From the NCBI GenBank assembly GCA_030015575.1, contig JASDDO010000006.1:208201632-208265631 (forward strand): 64,000 bases of DNA, read 5' to 3'. How positions within the stretch are numbered: position 1 is the stretch's first letter; every line of letters begins with the position of its first letter. The stretch comes from Agapanthus africanus (Eukaryota; Streptophyta; Magnoliopsida; Asparagales; Amaryllidaceae). The position numbers were made by a program, and so were the translations under genes. This document shows, piece after piece, positions 36,347-49,092 of this stretch. The notes under the pieces are model-generated. The model was not told where the DNA came from and ran no database searches. It was given only the letters and a program-made list of their open reading frames with translations.

Positions 36347-39100
36347 TAGCTAGAGCATTAGGCGACGTGTTTACGAAGTTAAAACTCCGATCGAACCCAA
36401 ACCGACGAAAATGAACCCCTCTCCGGATATTTTTGAAAAATGCGATTTTTTCTGAATTAAAAATACCTAAAAAATTCAGCAGGGAAATATAAGAATTTTG
36501 GTGAAAAACGAGCACTCAATGCTTCCAAACCGCCGCGGAACCGCGACCGTACCATGCTTAGGCCGCGGATCCGCGGCCGTACAGGGGAGATTGGTACTTG
36601 TTTTTACACAGTAATTCATATTTCTGTGATTTATATTTTATGGGTATTTTTATTCTGACTCAAGTGTTGAGTATTCTGGGGTTTATTTTGTAATCGTAGA
36701 TTCGATCGGAATATTTAAATTCGTTATTTTTCCGGATATTTAGAAGCTGTTAAAATATTCGAACGGATATCATTAACTCAATTTTTCCCGACACGAAAAT
36801 TTTTCTAGTGTTGAATCATTTTCTCGAGTTTAAATCTTTCGCAAATGCGTGCAAGTTTTGTGGTGGACCCTCTAGAAGACAACAAACCTTAACTCGATTA
36901 TGTGACCGTCTTGAGCTGCCTTTTGAACTTTCGGGTTTGGGGCAGTACGGCATGCCACATGTGAGGCATTGGCTTGACCCTTCTACGGCTGAACCGCTAC
37001 TACCGTGACACATTCCAGATTATTTGAACTCAGCTCAAGTGTTGAGCAATTTGGGAAATTTTGGGTATTTGATTATCTGTTCGAAAAGTTTAATACTGTC
37101 TATTTATCTGGAATGTGATACAATATGTGGAATTCATAGAGTTAGGCATGAAATGCGAAGTATGTGATATTTCGGATTTACGATGTCTAAAGTGATTGTG
37201 GATTCCAAATATTGTAGTTTTACACTTTCTTTTCTGTGACCGTAAGTGTAGTATGTAGTTGTATTGCTGATTGACGTTGCTATACATCGACGACGATCGG
37301 TGTATGCATACTTACTTACGTTTATGATATGAGATATTATGTGTTGCTGAGATATGATGTGCAGGATTGTCGCGATTGAATAGCCGGGGGTTTTATGTGA
37401 GATGAGAGTTTTATATTTTCATTCATGTAAATTCAAATGTAATGTAATTTTCTTTTATTTGGGGCACTTCCCGGTTGAGGTTGATGCCACCAGTGTTGTA
37501 TATTATTTACTTTTCCGCATTAGGATGGACCCAAGAAGGGGAGCACAGGTGATCGGGTTCTGGGGTTCAGTGGGAGGCCATCTCGAGGAGTCGAGACCGG
37601 GTCTCCTAAACTCCAGAATTGGTAGGGTCGCTTGCCGCTCTCGTAGGGGTCCAGGGTGTGGGCTTGGCTATTCATCGCGACAGTGGAATCCGTATTTTCT
37701 ATTGTTGGCTAAATACTAAATACGAACGTCCTAGTATATCCCACATTATATCTATGTTTCTGCTGCGATATCTGTGATGTGATCATTTGATATATTGTGA
37801 TGGATACAGTATATAGTATATATGATATACTATATAGGCGTTACTTATGTTTTACACCCGCGATAGCCCTGCCCTATCTCTGCCGTTAGTTACCTAACCT
37901 AATGGTGCACGAGGGGACATCGAGGTGAATGCGGATGGCATAAGTGTACGTCGTATTTATCTGTGATGCTTAGGAAGCATAAGCTGATGGGATTTTTTAT
38001 TTATGAGATTAATAAAAAGTAAAGAAACCTAAAAGATGTTGTAGAATCAAAACTTTATAAAAGGGGTAGCTACAGTTTTGCTATGCATAGAGGTATATAT
38101 GATATACCCTGCACCTTATTCGATGAGGAAAGAGCCGAGATCCCTTCACCGGGAGTGACCTCTTTAGTTAAACTGGCAGATGCTACAAAACTTGGTTTGT
38201 TTTTTGATTGCTTTTAGAGTTTTGCTTTGCATAGCGATATATATGATATGTCATGCACCTTATTCGATGAGGAAAGAGCCGAGATCCCTTCACCGGGAGT
38301 GACCTCTTTAGCAAAACTAATGAAAGCCTCAAAAACACTCCATTTCAGAATTTCACATGATTCTACGATGATATCAAGTTCATTACGCTCATGGTTTTCT
38401 GAAAAACCTGCGTAGCCCTCCGTCATTTCAGATAAGTACTACTTAGTATTCGTGCTACGGTAGTTTGGCATTCATCAAGGCGTAGTGTACGGTATCTAAC
38501 TAGTATTTATCTCCTTATGCATATGATGTAGATTGGATTAGGGTATTCGTACAGCGTTGTTTGGCATTCGTCAAGGGTCGTGCGGATGGGTTTAATTCAA
38601 TCAAGAAATGTACGGGTTGAACTTGACTAGTGGACTATGGGTTGTTTGGCATTCGTCAAGGTCATAGAACACTAGGGGTAAAATATTATTGGGAATTTCA
38701 AGTGTTGAAATTTGCAATGAGATTGCATACCTTCTATGAGATAGTTGGATCCCGATACCCGCTGCGAGTAAGAGTTACTCCTGGGAGAATTTTACACAGG
38801 ACAATTAGTCGATCAAGTAGGTGTCTAGAAAAGTGTTAACGGGGTTACGCCTCTGGGAAAACGAGGTTTACTTTAATTAGGTCCGTGCGAAAGCACGGGG
38901 AACCTCCCTCAAAGTACCGACACTGATCTGGCTGAAAAATTGACGAAATTGTAGGGTGTAATTAATCCGGGCTAATCTTACCTTTTAGGGTTTGAAGGTA
39001 GATTTGATAAAAACAGTGGGAGACACCCTGATTAGATAAGATAATAACCAATCTAATCTTGCAAGAGCATACGCTAAAGTGTTTTCTTCTCTCTCTCTCC
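36347..39100 (+). other. A2 long leader / gag-side region without a recognisable frame
   Basis: Homologous throughout to A1 18488-21600. It contains the GC palindromes (36532-36582), the Gypsy/Copia shared segment (36829-37010), the two 90-bp repeats (38080-38168, 38224-38317) and three copies of the loop motif (38462, 38557, 38642). No gag domain is seen, so either gag was lost from this subfamily or it has diverged beyond recognition by eye. Confidence 0.72.
36532..36582 (+). other. GC-rich palindromes in A2 leader
   Basis: GGCCGCGGATCCGCGGCC at 36561-36578 is a perfect 18-base palindrome. A near-palindromic copy at 36532-36552 is a direct repeat of 36562-36582 with two mismatches. They lie about 200 bp after the primer site, where A1 has its GC-rich hairpin. 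Confidence 0.88.
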
Positions 39101-39393
39101 AGGTAGCGACCATGTCAGGCCATAATCAAGATAATAATATGGATGTATTGACTGAACCCGCTTATTATACTGAGCAGGGGAACGTTGGACCCGTTCTTTC
39201 TTATAAGAGTTATAAGACTGAACAGGAAATAGGAGAATATCTGGATTCTCAAGCCGCCCAAAAGAACATACATGCCGGTGCATCATCTTCAGGTGTGTTA
39301 GTTATTGAAAACTGTTTCTCAGTTCACCCTACGTCCTGGGTATTAGATACCGGATCAGGATCCCACATATGTAAATTGTTACATGGGCTATGA
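39100..39393 (+). pseudogene. A2 protease region (Copia) with upstream acceptor-like site
   Basis: From the ATG at 39112 the frame reads MSGHNQDNNMD and later VLDTGSGSHICKLLHGL, the Copia aspartic protease active-site region (DTG). The ATG is directly preceded by a run of CT dinucleotides and CCAG|G, an excellent acceptor-like site. BARE elements are known to make a spliced subgenomic RNA, so a spliced message beginning near this ATG is plausible, but no donor was identified. The element is broken. Confidence 0.82.
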
Positions 39394-39518
39394 AAAGGTA
39401 GAGAACTGGGAAAAGGTGATCATTCCGTTCAAGTAGGAAACGGTGCAAATGTTGCAGCCAAAGCAGTTGGCGAATATCACCTAGTATTACCAAGTGGTGA
39501 TACACTGATTCTGAATGA

Positions 39519-40930
39519 GTGCTATTATATACCGAACATGAAGTGCACATTATATCAGTTTCTTTATTGAGTAAAGAAGGATATAATTTTGTAGTACAGG
39601 ATAATGTTATGAACATATTCCTAGATCAAAAGTTGATTGCATCAGGCTCGTTACATAATGGCATATTCATTCTAAATCAAAATACAGTCCTCAATATACA
39701 AAACACGCACAAGAGGAAGAATTTAGAAATGAACGAATCCTTCTTATGGTATTGTAGACTTGGTCATATCAATAAGACACGACTGGCTAAGTTACATAAG
39801 GATGGTTATTTGAATCCGTTCGAATTATCATCTTATGATACTTGCCATTCATGTCTCAAAGGAAAAATGACCAAAGCTCCGTTTAGTGGACACGGAGAAA
39901 GAGTTACGGAACTCTTAGGACTGGTATATAGTGATGTATGCGGTCCCATGTCTACGCATTCCAGGAACGGTTCTTCCTACTTCATTACATTCACTGACGA
40001 TCTCTCTAGATACGGGCATGTGTTCCTGTTGAAACACAAGTCTGAAGTTTCTGAGAAATTCAGAGAATATAAGCACGAAGTAGAGAACCAAACGGGCAAA
40101 AGTATTAAGATCCTTCGATCTGATCGAGGAGGAGAATACTTAAGCAATGAGTTCCAAGATTATCTAAAAGAGAATGGGATTCTCTCTCAGCTTACTCCAC
40201 CTTATACACCACAGTACAACGGTGTATCGGAACGAAGGAATCGCACCCTATTAGATATGGTGCGTTCAATGATGAGTACTGCTGAGTTACCTATTTCCTT
40301 CTGGAGGTATGCGCTTGAGACAGCCATACACCTATTGAATATGGTTCCTACCAAATCAGTACCTACCACTCCATATGAGATATGGAAAGGGAAGAGACCA
40401 TCTCTTAAGTATGTTAAGATATGGGGTTGTCCAGCCTATGTCAAAAGACAAAATCCGGACAAACTCAAGGCAAGATCTGTCTTATGTAAGTTTGTAGGAG
40501 ATCCCAAAAATTCACAAGGGTATATCTTCTACCACCCCGAGGAACAAAAGGTGTTTGTTTCTCGACATGCCACTTTCTTAGAAAATGGTTCTCTTATGAA
40601 ACATATTAGTGGCATTGAGGTAGAACTGGAAGAGGTTCCAGCGACACAAACTATAACAGAAGACTTGGTAGAAACAGAGGATTCAGTAGTACCCGACGAG
40701 CCCCAGCCTCTCCGCCGATCTAGCAGGGTTTCTCATCCGCCTGAGAGATACTACGGTTTTCTCATTGATGGTGGAAGCGAGGATTGCATCATGGAAGATG
40801 ATGACCCGACTAGTTTCGAGCAGGCCATCACAAGTGGTGACTCTGTGAAATGGCTGGATGCAATGCGATCTGAGATGGAATCCATGTACACCAATAAAGT
40901 ATGGATTTTAGAAAATGCTCCTGAAGGGGT
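39519..40930 (+). pseudogene. A2 integrase region (Copia), long open frame of a broken element
   Basis: Integrase inserts retroelement cDNA. Counting from the first Met of this frame (not a true start), residues 10-125 are the GAG-pre-integrase/zinc-binding region (LGHINKTRL, CHSCLKGK), and 125-250 the catalytic core with D139 (YSDVCGPM), D202 (RSDRGGEY) and E238 (GVSERRNRT) at the DDE spacing. PYEIWKGKRPSLKYVKIWGC (281-303) is the conserved Copia block after the core, and the frame ends with the start of RVT_2 (WLDAMRSEMESMYTNKVW). It is much better preserved than the A1 copy. After about 40930 the open frame continues into G3 LTR sequence, which is not Copia. Confidence 0.93.
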
Positions 40931-43900
40931 ACCATACTGGGTCCACCATGTACCCGCAATCGGCCTCATCCGCCTCCTCGAATCGGGTTTCACATGTCGC
41001 TCTCAGAACCGAGAAAACATATGGTGGACGCACTGAAATATCAAATCAAGAGAAACCGCTTTTTAAAACAGTACATGCTTTCTTTTGAAATCCCCACGGT
41101 TCTCAAATCCAGAAATCTCATGAAAACAACATATATCAATGCGTAAAATCATAAAGCATGATGTATGCGACATATGATAGAAACGTAAGCATATCCGTAT
41201 ATCATGCAACATGGAACGGTGATGCGACAATATCAGGGAAAATCGCGCTTTTAAAATGAATCACGTTTTTAAATATATACCGTGGTTCCCAATTTCCCCC
41301 AAGTCAAATGCAACATCGTATAAGGTGCATATGTAACTATGGCAAGTAAACTATGCAAGGGGTCATATCATGTTGCAGCAATCCTACTGTGTAGTGACAT
41401 GGCAATTATCGATGATGAAGTGTGTGAGCCGGCAAATCTATGTAAGTGTAACATACGCATCATCGATAATGGTGTAAGTGTACTAACACAGGTATAAGTA
41501 ATGCAATGCGAGTAATATGAATGCAACATATGGTAAATCATATGCAAATGCTGACGGGTATACGTATCTAACATGACCGAGTCGGTGAATCTATCAATCT
41601 GCATCTAGCCTCACAACCTCACGTACGGTATAATCCATCGTACGGCATCCTCTAGTCAAAGGTATGGATCAATCATCAAGTCAAACTCATCACGTATGGA
41701 AAATCATCGTACGACGGCATTAAGATATCAGGGATCCTATCGACCTATGCGACAATGAGGGGTACGGACCTAACGTCTCGTACGACATATCATTCATTAT
41801 TCACCATATATATAAATATATTTATCTACGTACCTATGCCCGAAGTCACATCCATAACAATCTCATATCAGGGGACTGGTAAGGTATCAATCATCTCAAT
41901 CGACTCGCATCCATATACCAACATATCATCGTATCATCATATTACGTCTTATATTCCTTCATCGCATTTATATCCCACATCAAGTCAATTTCACATATTC
42001 ATTCTACCTTTACTAAAAAGATTAGTATCTAATCTAATAAACACACCCGAACCATACAAACAGTTTTTGAAAGATGCGAATCGTAGTTTTGAAAGTAGGG
42101 TTTACAGTGTTTTTAAGGAAAAGATATCATTTGAAAATCCGTAACATCCCTCAAGGTATATGTTTAAAAGATGCATACGATTATATAGTTTGGAAATAGA
42201 TATGGTTCGGATGACACATCTACGTCGGCTATCTAGTCCTATAGCACCCTAAACAGCAATATCGTCAATCTCATCCTCAAATTCCGTCATCACATACTAG
42301 TCGTATCATATCACTTATAACTATCCTTAATTTGTAATATGGTTTCACTAACTTTCTTTTAATTCTATTTATAGTTTTCTATATAAGGTTCCCTTAACCA
42401 TATTCTATGTAACAATCGGTTTCCATCAAAGTGTGCGGGGGTGCTATACGCCATCCACCCGACTTCCCCCGTGGATATAGATCCACTCAACTTGGTCTTC
42501 GCTTGCCGAAGTCGATGACGCCACGCTCCGTCTCTTTGGAATCCACGCGAAGGTACCTACAACAAAAAGACATATCGCCAGCAATTAAAATCATGTCCTG
42601 AAATCCAAAACGGTACGCGCATTGCACATAGGTCAGAACCTATGGCCTACGCGTACAAAATCAACCAAACCACCTTTGTTGTTGATGTACAAACATCCAA
42701 CAACCAAATAAAAATCAACATATCAAAACTTATCATTTCAAAATACGGTAAACATAGCCAAAATCACACTCAAAAGCTCCCAGATTTTGACTCAGGCTAA
42801 AAGGAGTTGCACAAACAAGTCTAGGGTGCTGTATATGATGTATATGAGCTACTAGACCAACCCCGACACCCCATGCCACCAAGTGGCCGGCCACCTACCC
42901 CCAAAATCCAGCCACTTGTCCCCCAAGGCTCCTATAGGCTTCGTCTTCGTAGAGTGGTTTCCTGGTGGTATATCTAGGTCCCTGGTATTGTTTGCTACTC
43001 TCAAAAATCCCCCGGGTTGCTCCAGATTTCCCTGCACATCCTTTATTCCTACAAACCGACATGAATTCAAATCCCAAATCCGTATTTTGGTTTCCCATAC
43101 TCATTCTCAGGTCTTAAACAGCCCCTCAACAGCCACTCAAACATCACCAATCCACAACTTTACTCAAACCCTCACTAGGATTTTCCAATTTTCACAAATC
43201 ACCACCAAACCATCTCGAAACTAAACTAGAATAGAAAGAAGCTTAAAACTAGCTAAATGGGAGAATCTATACCTCATTCAATCCACTCTAGACATTCCTA
43301 GCTCCCCAATGTATTCAAAATTCCACTTTGCTTGGTTCAATGTGTAGAGGAAGAGAAGGGGATTAATTTTTGTGAAGGGAGTATAAGGTTTTGGGGATTA
43401 TTTGGAGATGGATATAGGGTTTGAAGTGAAGGGAAGTGGGGTTGGAGGAAGATGAAGAAAGAGGAGGAAAATGATGGGGGGAAAGATTAGGCGGCAGCCC
43501 CCTCTCTCTCTCATTTATTCACACACTCTCTCTCTTTCCAATCATACCCTTTTTCATTAAATTACCCTTTTGCCATTTCTTTTTCTTTTCTCTTTTAAAT
43601 TTCAAAGCCAAATCACATAATACCCATAAAACAACACAAATGAAACAATATGTAACCAAATGTAACATGATATGGTGCACTAGCCATAAAAACTGTAGAA
43701 ACACGGATTTGGCCTAATTGCGATTAGCAGTGCAATAATTGGGTTTTTATCGAAACTGCATATAGTAAATTTTAAAAATGCCAAATCCTTTAAATATATT
43801 ATTAAATGAATAAATCATTTTAATTTCTATTTATTTCACAATTATCGGTATATATTTATACCCTTTTTTCGAAAACCCCAATTTCGCAAATCGGGCAGTT

Positions 43901-43967
43901 TTTGGGAAATATATTATTTTAATATTAAATTCCAAATATAATATTTTATATTTTATGAAATGTTACA
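40931..43967 (-). mobile_element. G3 Gypsy element, left (3') LTR, partial
   Basis: Matches 61657-63597 of the right LTR at roughly 96% by eye, and continues to the normal LTR end GTTACA at 43967. The part equivalent to 60413-61656 is absent here. Landmarks: long hairpin 41405-41470, donor hairpin GTGGAT/ATCCAC near 42470-42487, CT-rich run 43495-43540. The left boundary is the junction with A2. Orientation is minus. Confidence 0.9.
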
Positions 43968-44659
43968 ATCTTCCCCCCTTAAAGAAATTCGGTCGCCGAA
44001 TTTTAATTTAAACCCCCAAAATCTAAAACATTTCAATAATCAGCTTAAATCAACGGGGCTCCGAAATCACGGAAGCTGCAGAAACAACACAGCGCGTCAA
44101 GTAAGCATGAAAACGAGTACAAAACTCAAAATCGAACTCCGTCAAGCGTCACAAAAATTATCGGATTTTCACGCATATCCTCGGAGTTACAATAGAGATA
44201 CAGATCTCGAAATCCACTACTGAATCCAATATACACTAGTCAAATAGTATAATACGTGTATAGTACGCATCTTTGGAAAACTTCCAAGAACTGAATAAAA
44301 CTCATGCAAAAATCTTTTCTAAATCACCGTGTGATGCGTAACTCACGGCCTAAGTGACGAACTCTCATTTTAAAATAATAATATATATCCATATATGTTC
44401 TCCTAAATACATGTCCCTTCGTTTTCAAAATATCCCAGAAAGTTTTCCTTTAAAAACGTTCGTGTCGCTCACGGACACCTAGGAAATAGCGAGACTATAG
44501 CCCTTTTTCAAAAACATCTTGGTAAACTTTTAATGCATGCAAAGTAATCAGTTACTGTCCTCGGAGCAGTCCTGTTTGGCTACTACACAATATAGAACCC
44601 AACATGAAAACAATGTGCTCAAAAGCAAAATCTGCCTCAAAAGGCGTATCCAATAATTA

Positions 44660-45610
44660 CGTGCGACTGGTGCGCACGGAAATTAAATCCAAATACGAGT
44701 GTTACAATGTGCACAAAACCAAAACTAGGTGCAACTGGTGTGCACGAAACCATCTGTCCAGTGCAACGGGTGTACACGACAACAATATCGAGCGCATCTA
44801 GAGTGCATCCGGTGTAACTAACATGCACGAATGAAAATCCCAATTGAGTGCATCCGGTGTGCACAAAATCACATCTCATATCATGCGCCCAACATGCACG
44901 AAAAAACAAATCAAGTGCATCTGTCCCGCACGAATGAAATCGCATCCAATATGCACGGATAAAATCTAAATCAAGGGCATCCAACATGCACGAGTAGAAT
45001 CTCACTCAAGTGCCTCCGATGCGCACAAAACATAAACCTGGTAAAATAATGCTCAAAAACATAAATCAAGTGCAACCATGGTACTGAGTATAAATCTAGT
45101 GTAACCAATGCACGAAATACCCGCCTGGTGCAATAAACGCATGAATTGCAAGTCTAGTGCAACAATGCACAAAAATACTAATCTGGTGCATCAAGGGCAC
45201 AAAATATAAATCCGGTGCATCCAGTGCACGAAATATCAAATACAGTGCATCCAGTGCACAAAATACAGATACAAATCGGGTGCAACAAGTGCACAGAATG
45301 CATCATATAACTCAAATACGTATAAAAAGCAACACCGAGTGTGCCAAGGTGTATAAAATCATAAACATGTGCCACTGCGTGCACAAAACACATATCAATG
45401 CACTGCAAGCACATATAAGCTATACCGAGTGCAGAATCAAATCGAGTGCGTACCACACGCACAAAATCGAATCAACTGTATGAAATCCACGAAATCATAA
45501 ACATGTGCAGTCAAGGCACAAAACCGATATCAAGTGTAATAAATATGCACAAATAAAAAACCAACACAACGGTGTATAAAAACATATCTCAAGTGCAATA
45601 ACTATGCACA
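44660..45610 (-). repeat. Long TGCA-rich degenerate array in G3
   Basis: About 950 bp of words such as GTGCATCC, AGTGCACAAAAT and GGTGCAAC at spacings of roughly 20-35 bp. It is the longest of the three arrays found before Gypsy purine tracts. The apparent Cys/Asp/Ala-rich frames here are repeat read-through. Confidence 0.8.
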
Positions 45611-46635
45611 AGTCAATATCAAGAAACTCATCACCAAAACTCAAATCCAAGCGATATAAGCATGATACTCAGATCACAAACGCAAATCGCAACAAAGGAC
45701 ATTGAGGTAGACCTCCTACAATGTCGAAGAATAAATCGGTGCGCCTAAAACCGGCAGAACAAGAATATCCGCTTGCCTCCTGCTCACGGTCTGGCGTCTT
45801 CTGTCTCTAGGTCTTCATTTCTCTGTGGATTTACCAATCTCGCAATTCATTGGCTCATCGGCCCAGTCAGGTGTGCTAATGGGGACGATTCCGTTCTGGC
45901 ACATCTCTGGTCATCTCTCAGTCAATCATCACGACCACTCGTAAGGCAGTATGTCACTGGCGTCGGCCTCTGGCCCACCGAATACTCGCGACACAACTGA
46001 TCCTAGGTGCAAATTTCATTGCAGCAGTGTCCAGGAAGGAATCCTGCTCAAGGTCTCTTCCGATCTCGCCTATGCCGAACTGTACGGAGGCTGGTACTCT
46101 TACATAATCTTTTCTCATTTTTTGGACATCTGCGTCCTCACCACAACATTTCCTCAGGAACTGGCCGCATCCCAACGCCTCTGTATGCACATAAGATCTC
46201 TAATCTCAATGGGGAGTAACAATAGCTCGTCAGCGTCTCGCACGAACCTCTGGTTCCACTCGTCTGTACCATCACCCACTATGACGTCACGCTATGCTAT
46301 CTACGCACTGCAACTGTCCTCGGCCACGGTCAATCCGGAGTCTCTCACATGGACTCGAAGTCACGCACTCGGTATCTTCATCACTCTGTAGAAGATATCT
46401 GGCCGAACACGTCATCGGGAACTCATCCCAACCATCGGAGGAATACTCAATACTCGTCCTTCCTTGATCAACTCACAACGCATTTGGGTGAGGTATTCTA
46501 TCCGAGCTGGTCAGCTTACTGGTCTCTTATCACATGATATCCGGACGACGTCAAACTTTTCGATCGAGTCATCAAGGTCCCAAAATTTCCCGAAAGCTCA
46601 ACACCTGAGCACAGTCTAAACATATCTGGTACATA

Positions 46636-46813
46636 CCACAGTATCTCTGGACCAGCCGTAAAGGGCAAACCCAAGCCTTACTGATGGCACCGCTAAACTG
46701 CTGCAAACCCTAAGGTTCAAAAGCGGTTCCATGGTCATCATGTCGAGTTAAGGTTTCATTCTTCTAGAGAGTCCACAGAATTACCTGCATGTTCCTCCGA
46801 ACACTTTAAACTT
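46636..46813 (-). other. Gypsy/Copia shared segment, G3 copy
   Basis: Same segment as G1 8101-8276 and G2 27965-28140, including the TCTAGAAGAATGAAACC and CGGCTGGTCC words in sense. Confidence 0.8.
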
Positions 46814-47882
46814 GGGAAAAATAGGTTTCTGACACTTGTCCGAACTTTTTAGCTTCTCCTAGCCGACATGTGAAAACCCTTCGTCCGCATGCTAAACAAT
46901 GCCTCAATCCTCCAGGAAAGACGATATATCAACGGTCATCTCTGGATCGGTCTGCTCTAGATCTGAGTAAGACTCTCCACACTGAAAATCTCCAACTTAA
47001 CTGGGCCTGCGTCGGCGCATCAATCTGACGAATCACCTTTGTCTCTCAAATTGGGGTAGACTAGCTATCACCTGTCGCATTTCTGCCTGGAAGCTCCGGC
47101 GATCTCAGCTCGTAAGCTCTGGAAGCAACACCCCATCAATCTCAGCAACAGCTGGGTCATCTGTCTGCACGGTAGGGGACATCACAATCTTTGCGGTAGT
47201 GTCACGACCCAGAGTTTGGCCCGTGACCGGCACTTAACTACGTAACGTCTACAGGCGTAACGCGACTAAGTAAGCCGAAAACCCAGAAATCAAACCAGTA
47301 AAAGTATAGAGTGTTGTAAGCATTTAATAGAACAAATTACCAAGATGACAATATATGTCGCCGTAGTGAAGGAAATGAGCAACAAGTGGGAAACATTACA
47401 GATAGAATGAACAGCATGAGTAATGTCGGCTCACAACGAGCTCGACGCCAGAATCCAAAATAATATACATCGTCCTTACAACTGGTCTCTAAGTCAATAC
47501 ATAAGTGGTAGATGGAGAGTACTAGATACAACAATGTATATAACTGAAAGATAACCAGATACCGTACAAAACCCACCTATCAGCAAAAGAGCTAGTACAC
47601 CAACTGTAGGGGTATCTGTGTCAAAAGATGTAAGAACGCAGCCTGCCGCGACTACTCCGAAGGGCCACCTGCAAACACTGTGGCACAACGGGGGTGAGTT
47701 GCCAACTCATGAAAAGAAGATAACATATAAAGGTAATCGCGAGTATGCACGTGCTACTATACTCTAACCTAATCAACAAATATCATCTATATGATGAACT
47801 GGATGCTCAAGCATGCAACAAGTGCGACCTAATAACATCTCCGTGTAATGAGCAAGAATTGTGATGATCATGCCTAGCAATG

Positions 47883-48395
47883 CAATCCAACAACCCTATG
47901 TAGAATGAACAGGGTATGCAATGATCAGGTATAGCAATGCAATCTAACAACCCTATATAGAATGAGCAGGGTATGCAATGATCAAGTATAGCAATGCAAT
48001 CTAATAACCCTATATAGAATGAGCAGGGTATGCAATGATCAGGTATAGCATTGCAATCTAACAACCCTATATAGAATGAACAGGGTATGCAATGATCAGG
48101 TATAGCAATGCAATCTAACAACCCTATATAGAATGAACAGGGTATGCAATGATCAGGTATAGCAATGCAATCTAACAACCCTATATAGAATGAACAGGGT
48201 ATGCAATGATCAGGTATAGCAATGCAATCTAACAACCCTATATAGAATGAACAGGGTATGCAATGATCAGGTATAGCAATGCAATCTAACAACCCTATAT
48301 AGAATGAACAGGGTATGCAATGATCAGGTATAGCAATGCAATCTAACAACCCTAGATAGAATGAGCAGGGTATGCAATGATCAAGTATAGCAATG
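47883..48395 (-). repeat. 57-bp tandem array, 9 units (G4 left LTR)
   Basis: Nine consecutive 57-bp units containing ACCCTATATAGAATGA and CAGGGTATGCAATGATCA. Because 57 is a multiple of three, the sense strand stays open and reads as a 19-residue Cys-rich repeat (DCIAIPDHCIPCSFYIGLL); I treat that as repeat read-through. Confidence 0.96.
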
Positions 48396-49092
48396 CAATC
48401 TTTATCAGGTATAACAGATACAGGATGAGATATCAATAACTACATACTGAGCGTGGGAAATATAACATCTACACGGAATGTCATCGTGGAAAGTATAATC
48501 GATACCCATCTATGTACCCAAATCCCAATACTACTCAGGCGTCGTCATCCTCCTCAGTCCTCCAATCCTGTAAATCTCATAACCGTGAGTGCCCAACATC
48601 GGCACCCAAAATATCAAGAAATACTCGTGCCAAGCATCGACACGCAAAACCTCCTGTATAGGGCATCCGTCAGTCCGGATATGCCCACGGGCTCTGTCTG
48701 CGATATTGGCCCTCGGCCCCGGCAGTACGAATCGTCCCGTATCCCTCCATAGACTCTGGTTGGTATCCTCCGGATAACCGCCAGGTCCAACCAATCACCG
48801 GTAGGTAGTAATCCCTCCGCCGGGCTCACCGTCTAACCAATACGAGTCTTCTCGCCCCGGGGTACCGTACCGGGTCCACCATGTACCCGTAATCGGTGCC
48901 TACCTCTCCTCGAATCGGGTATACTCACACAAGCTCTCTAGAACCGAGAAAACTCATAGTGGACGCACTAAAATATCATATCAAGGAAATCCGGGTTTTT
49001 AAATAATTAACTATACTCTTTGAAATATCCACGGTTTCCCAAATCCAGAAATTTACATGAAAACAACATATCTCAATGTGTAATCTAAGCAA

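Larger units (their letters stand above)
43968..47199 (-). mobile_element. G3 interior, left part, no recognisable protein domain
   Basis: From the purine tract (43973-43984) to the G4 insertion point. It has a long TGCA-rich array (44660-45610), sequence alike to G1 6700-8800 (45760-47190) and the Gypsy/Copia shared segment (46636-46813). No gag or pol motif is seen. It continues at 59744. Confidence 0.82.

Noticed and set aside
40931-41036. Last 35 codons of the A2 integrase frame as a new domain
   Set aside because: They come from antisense G3 LTR sequence across the A2-G3 joint.
41755-42144. 129-codon plus-strand frame, related to 62559-62747
   Set aside because: Antisense within the G3 LTR, not kept whole in the other copy.
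45157-45483. 108-codon frames on both strands, Cys/Asp/Ala or Tyr/His rich
   Set aside because: Read-through of the TGCA-rich array in G3.
47883-48395. CRISPR-like array
   Set aside because: The whole 57-bp unit repeats; there are no unique spacers, and the sequence is a plant LTR.
47807-48436. 209-codon Cys-rich 19-residue repeat protein on the minus strand
   Set aside because: It is the 57-bp array read in a frame that stays open because 57 is divisible by three. It lies inside an LTR and inside the candidate intron, and the array changes length between LTRs. The same holds for 55732-56217 and 56269-56646.
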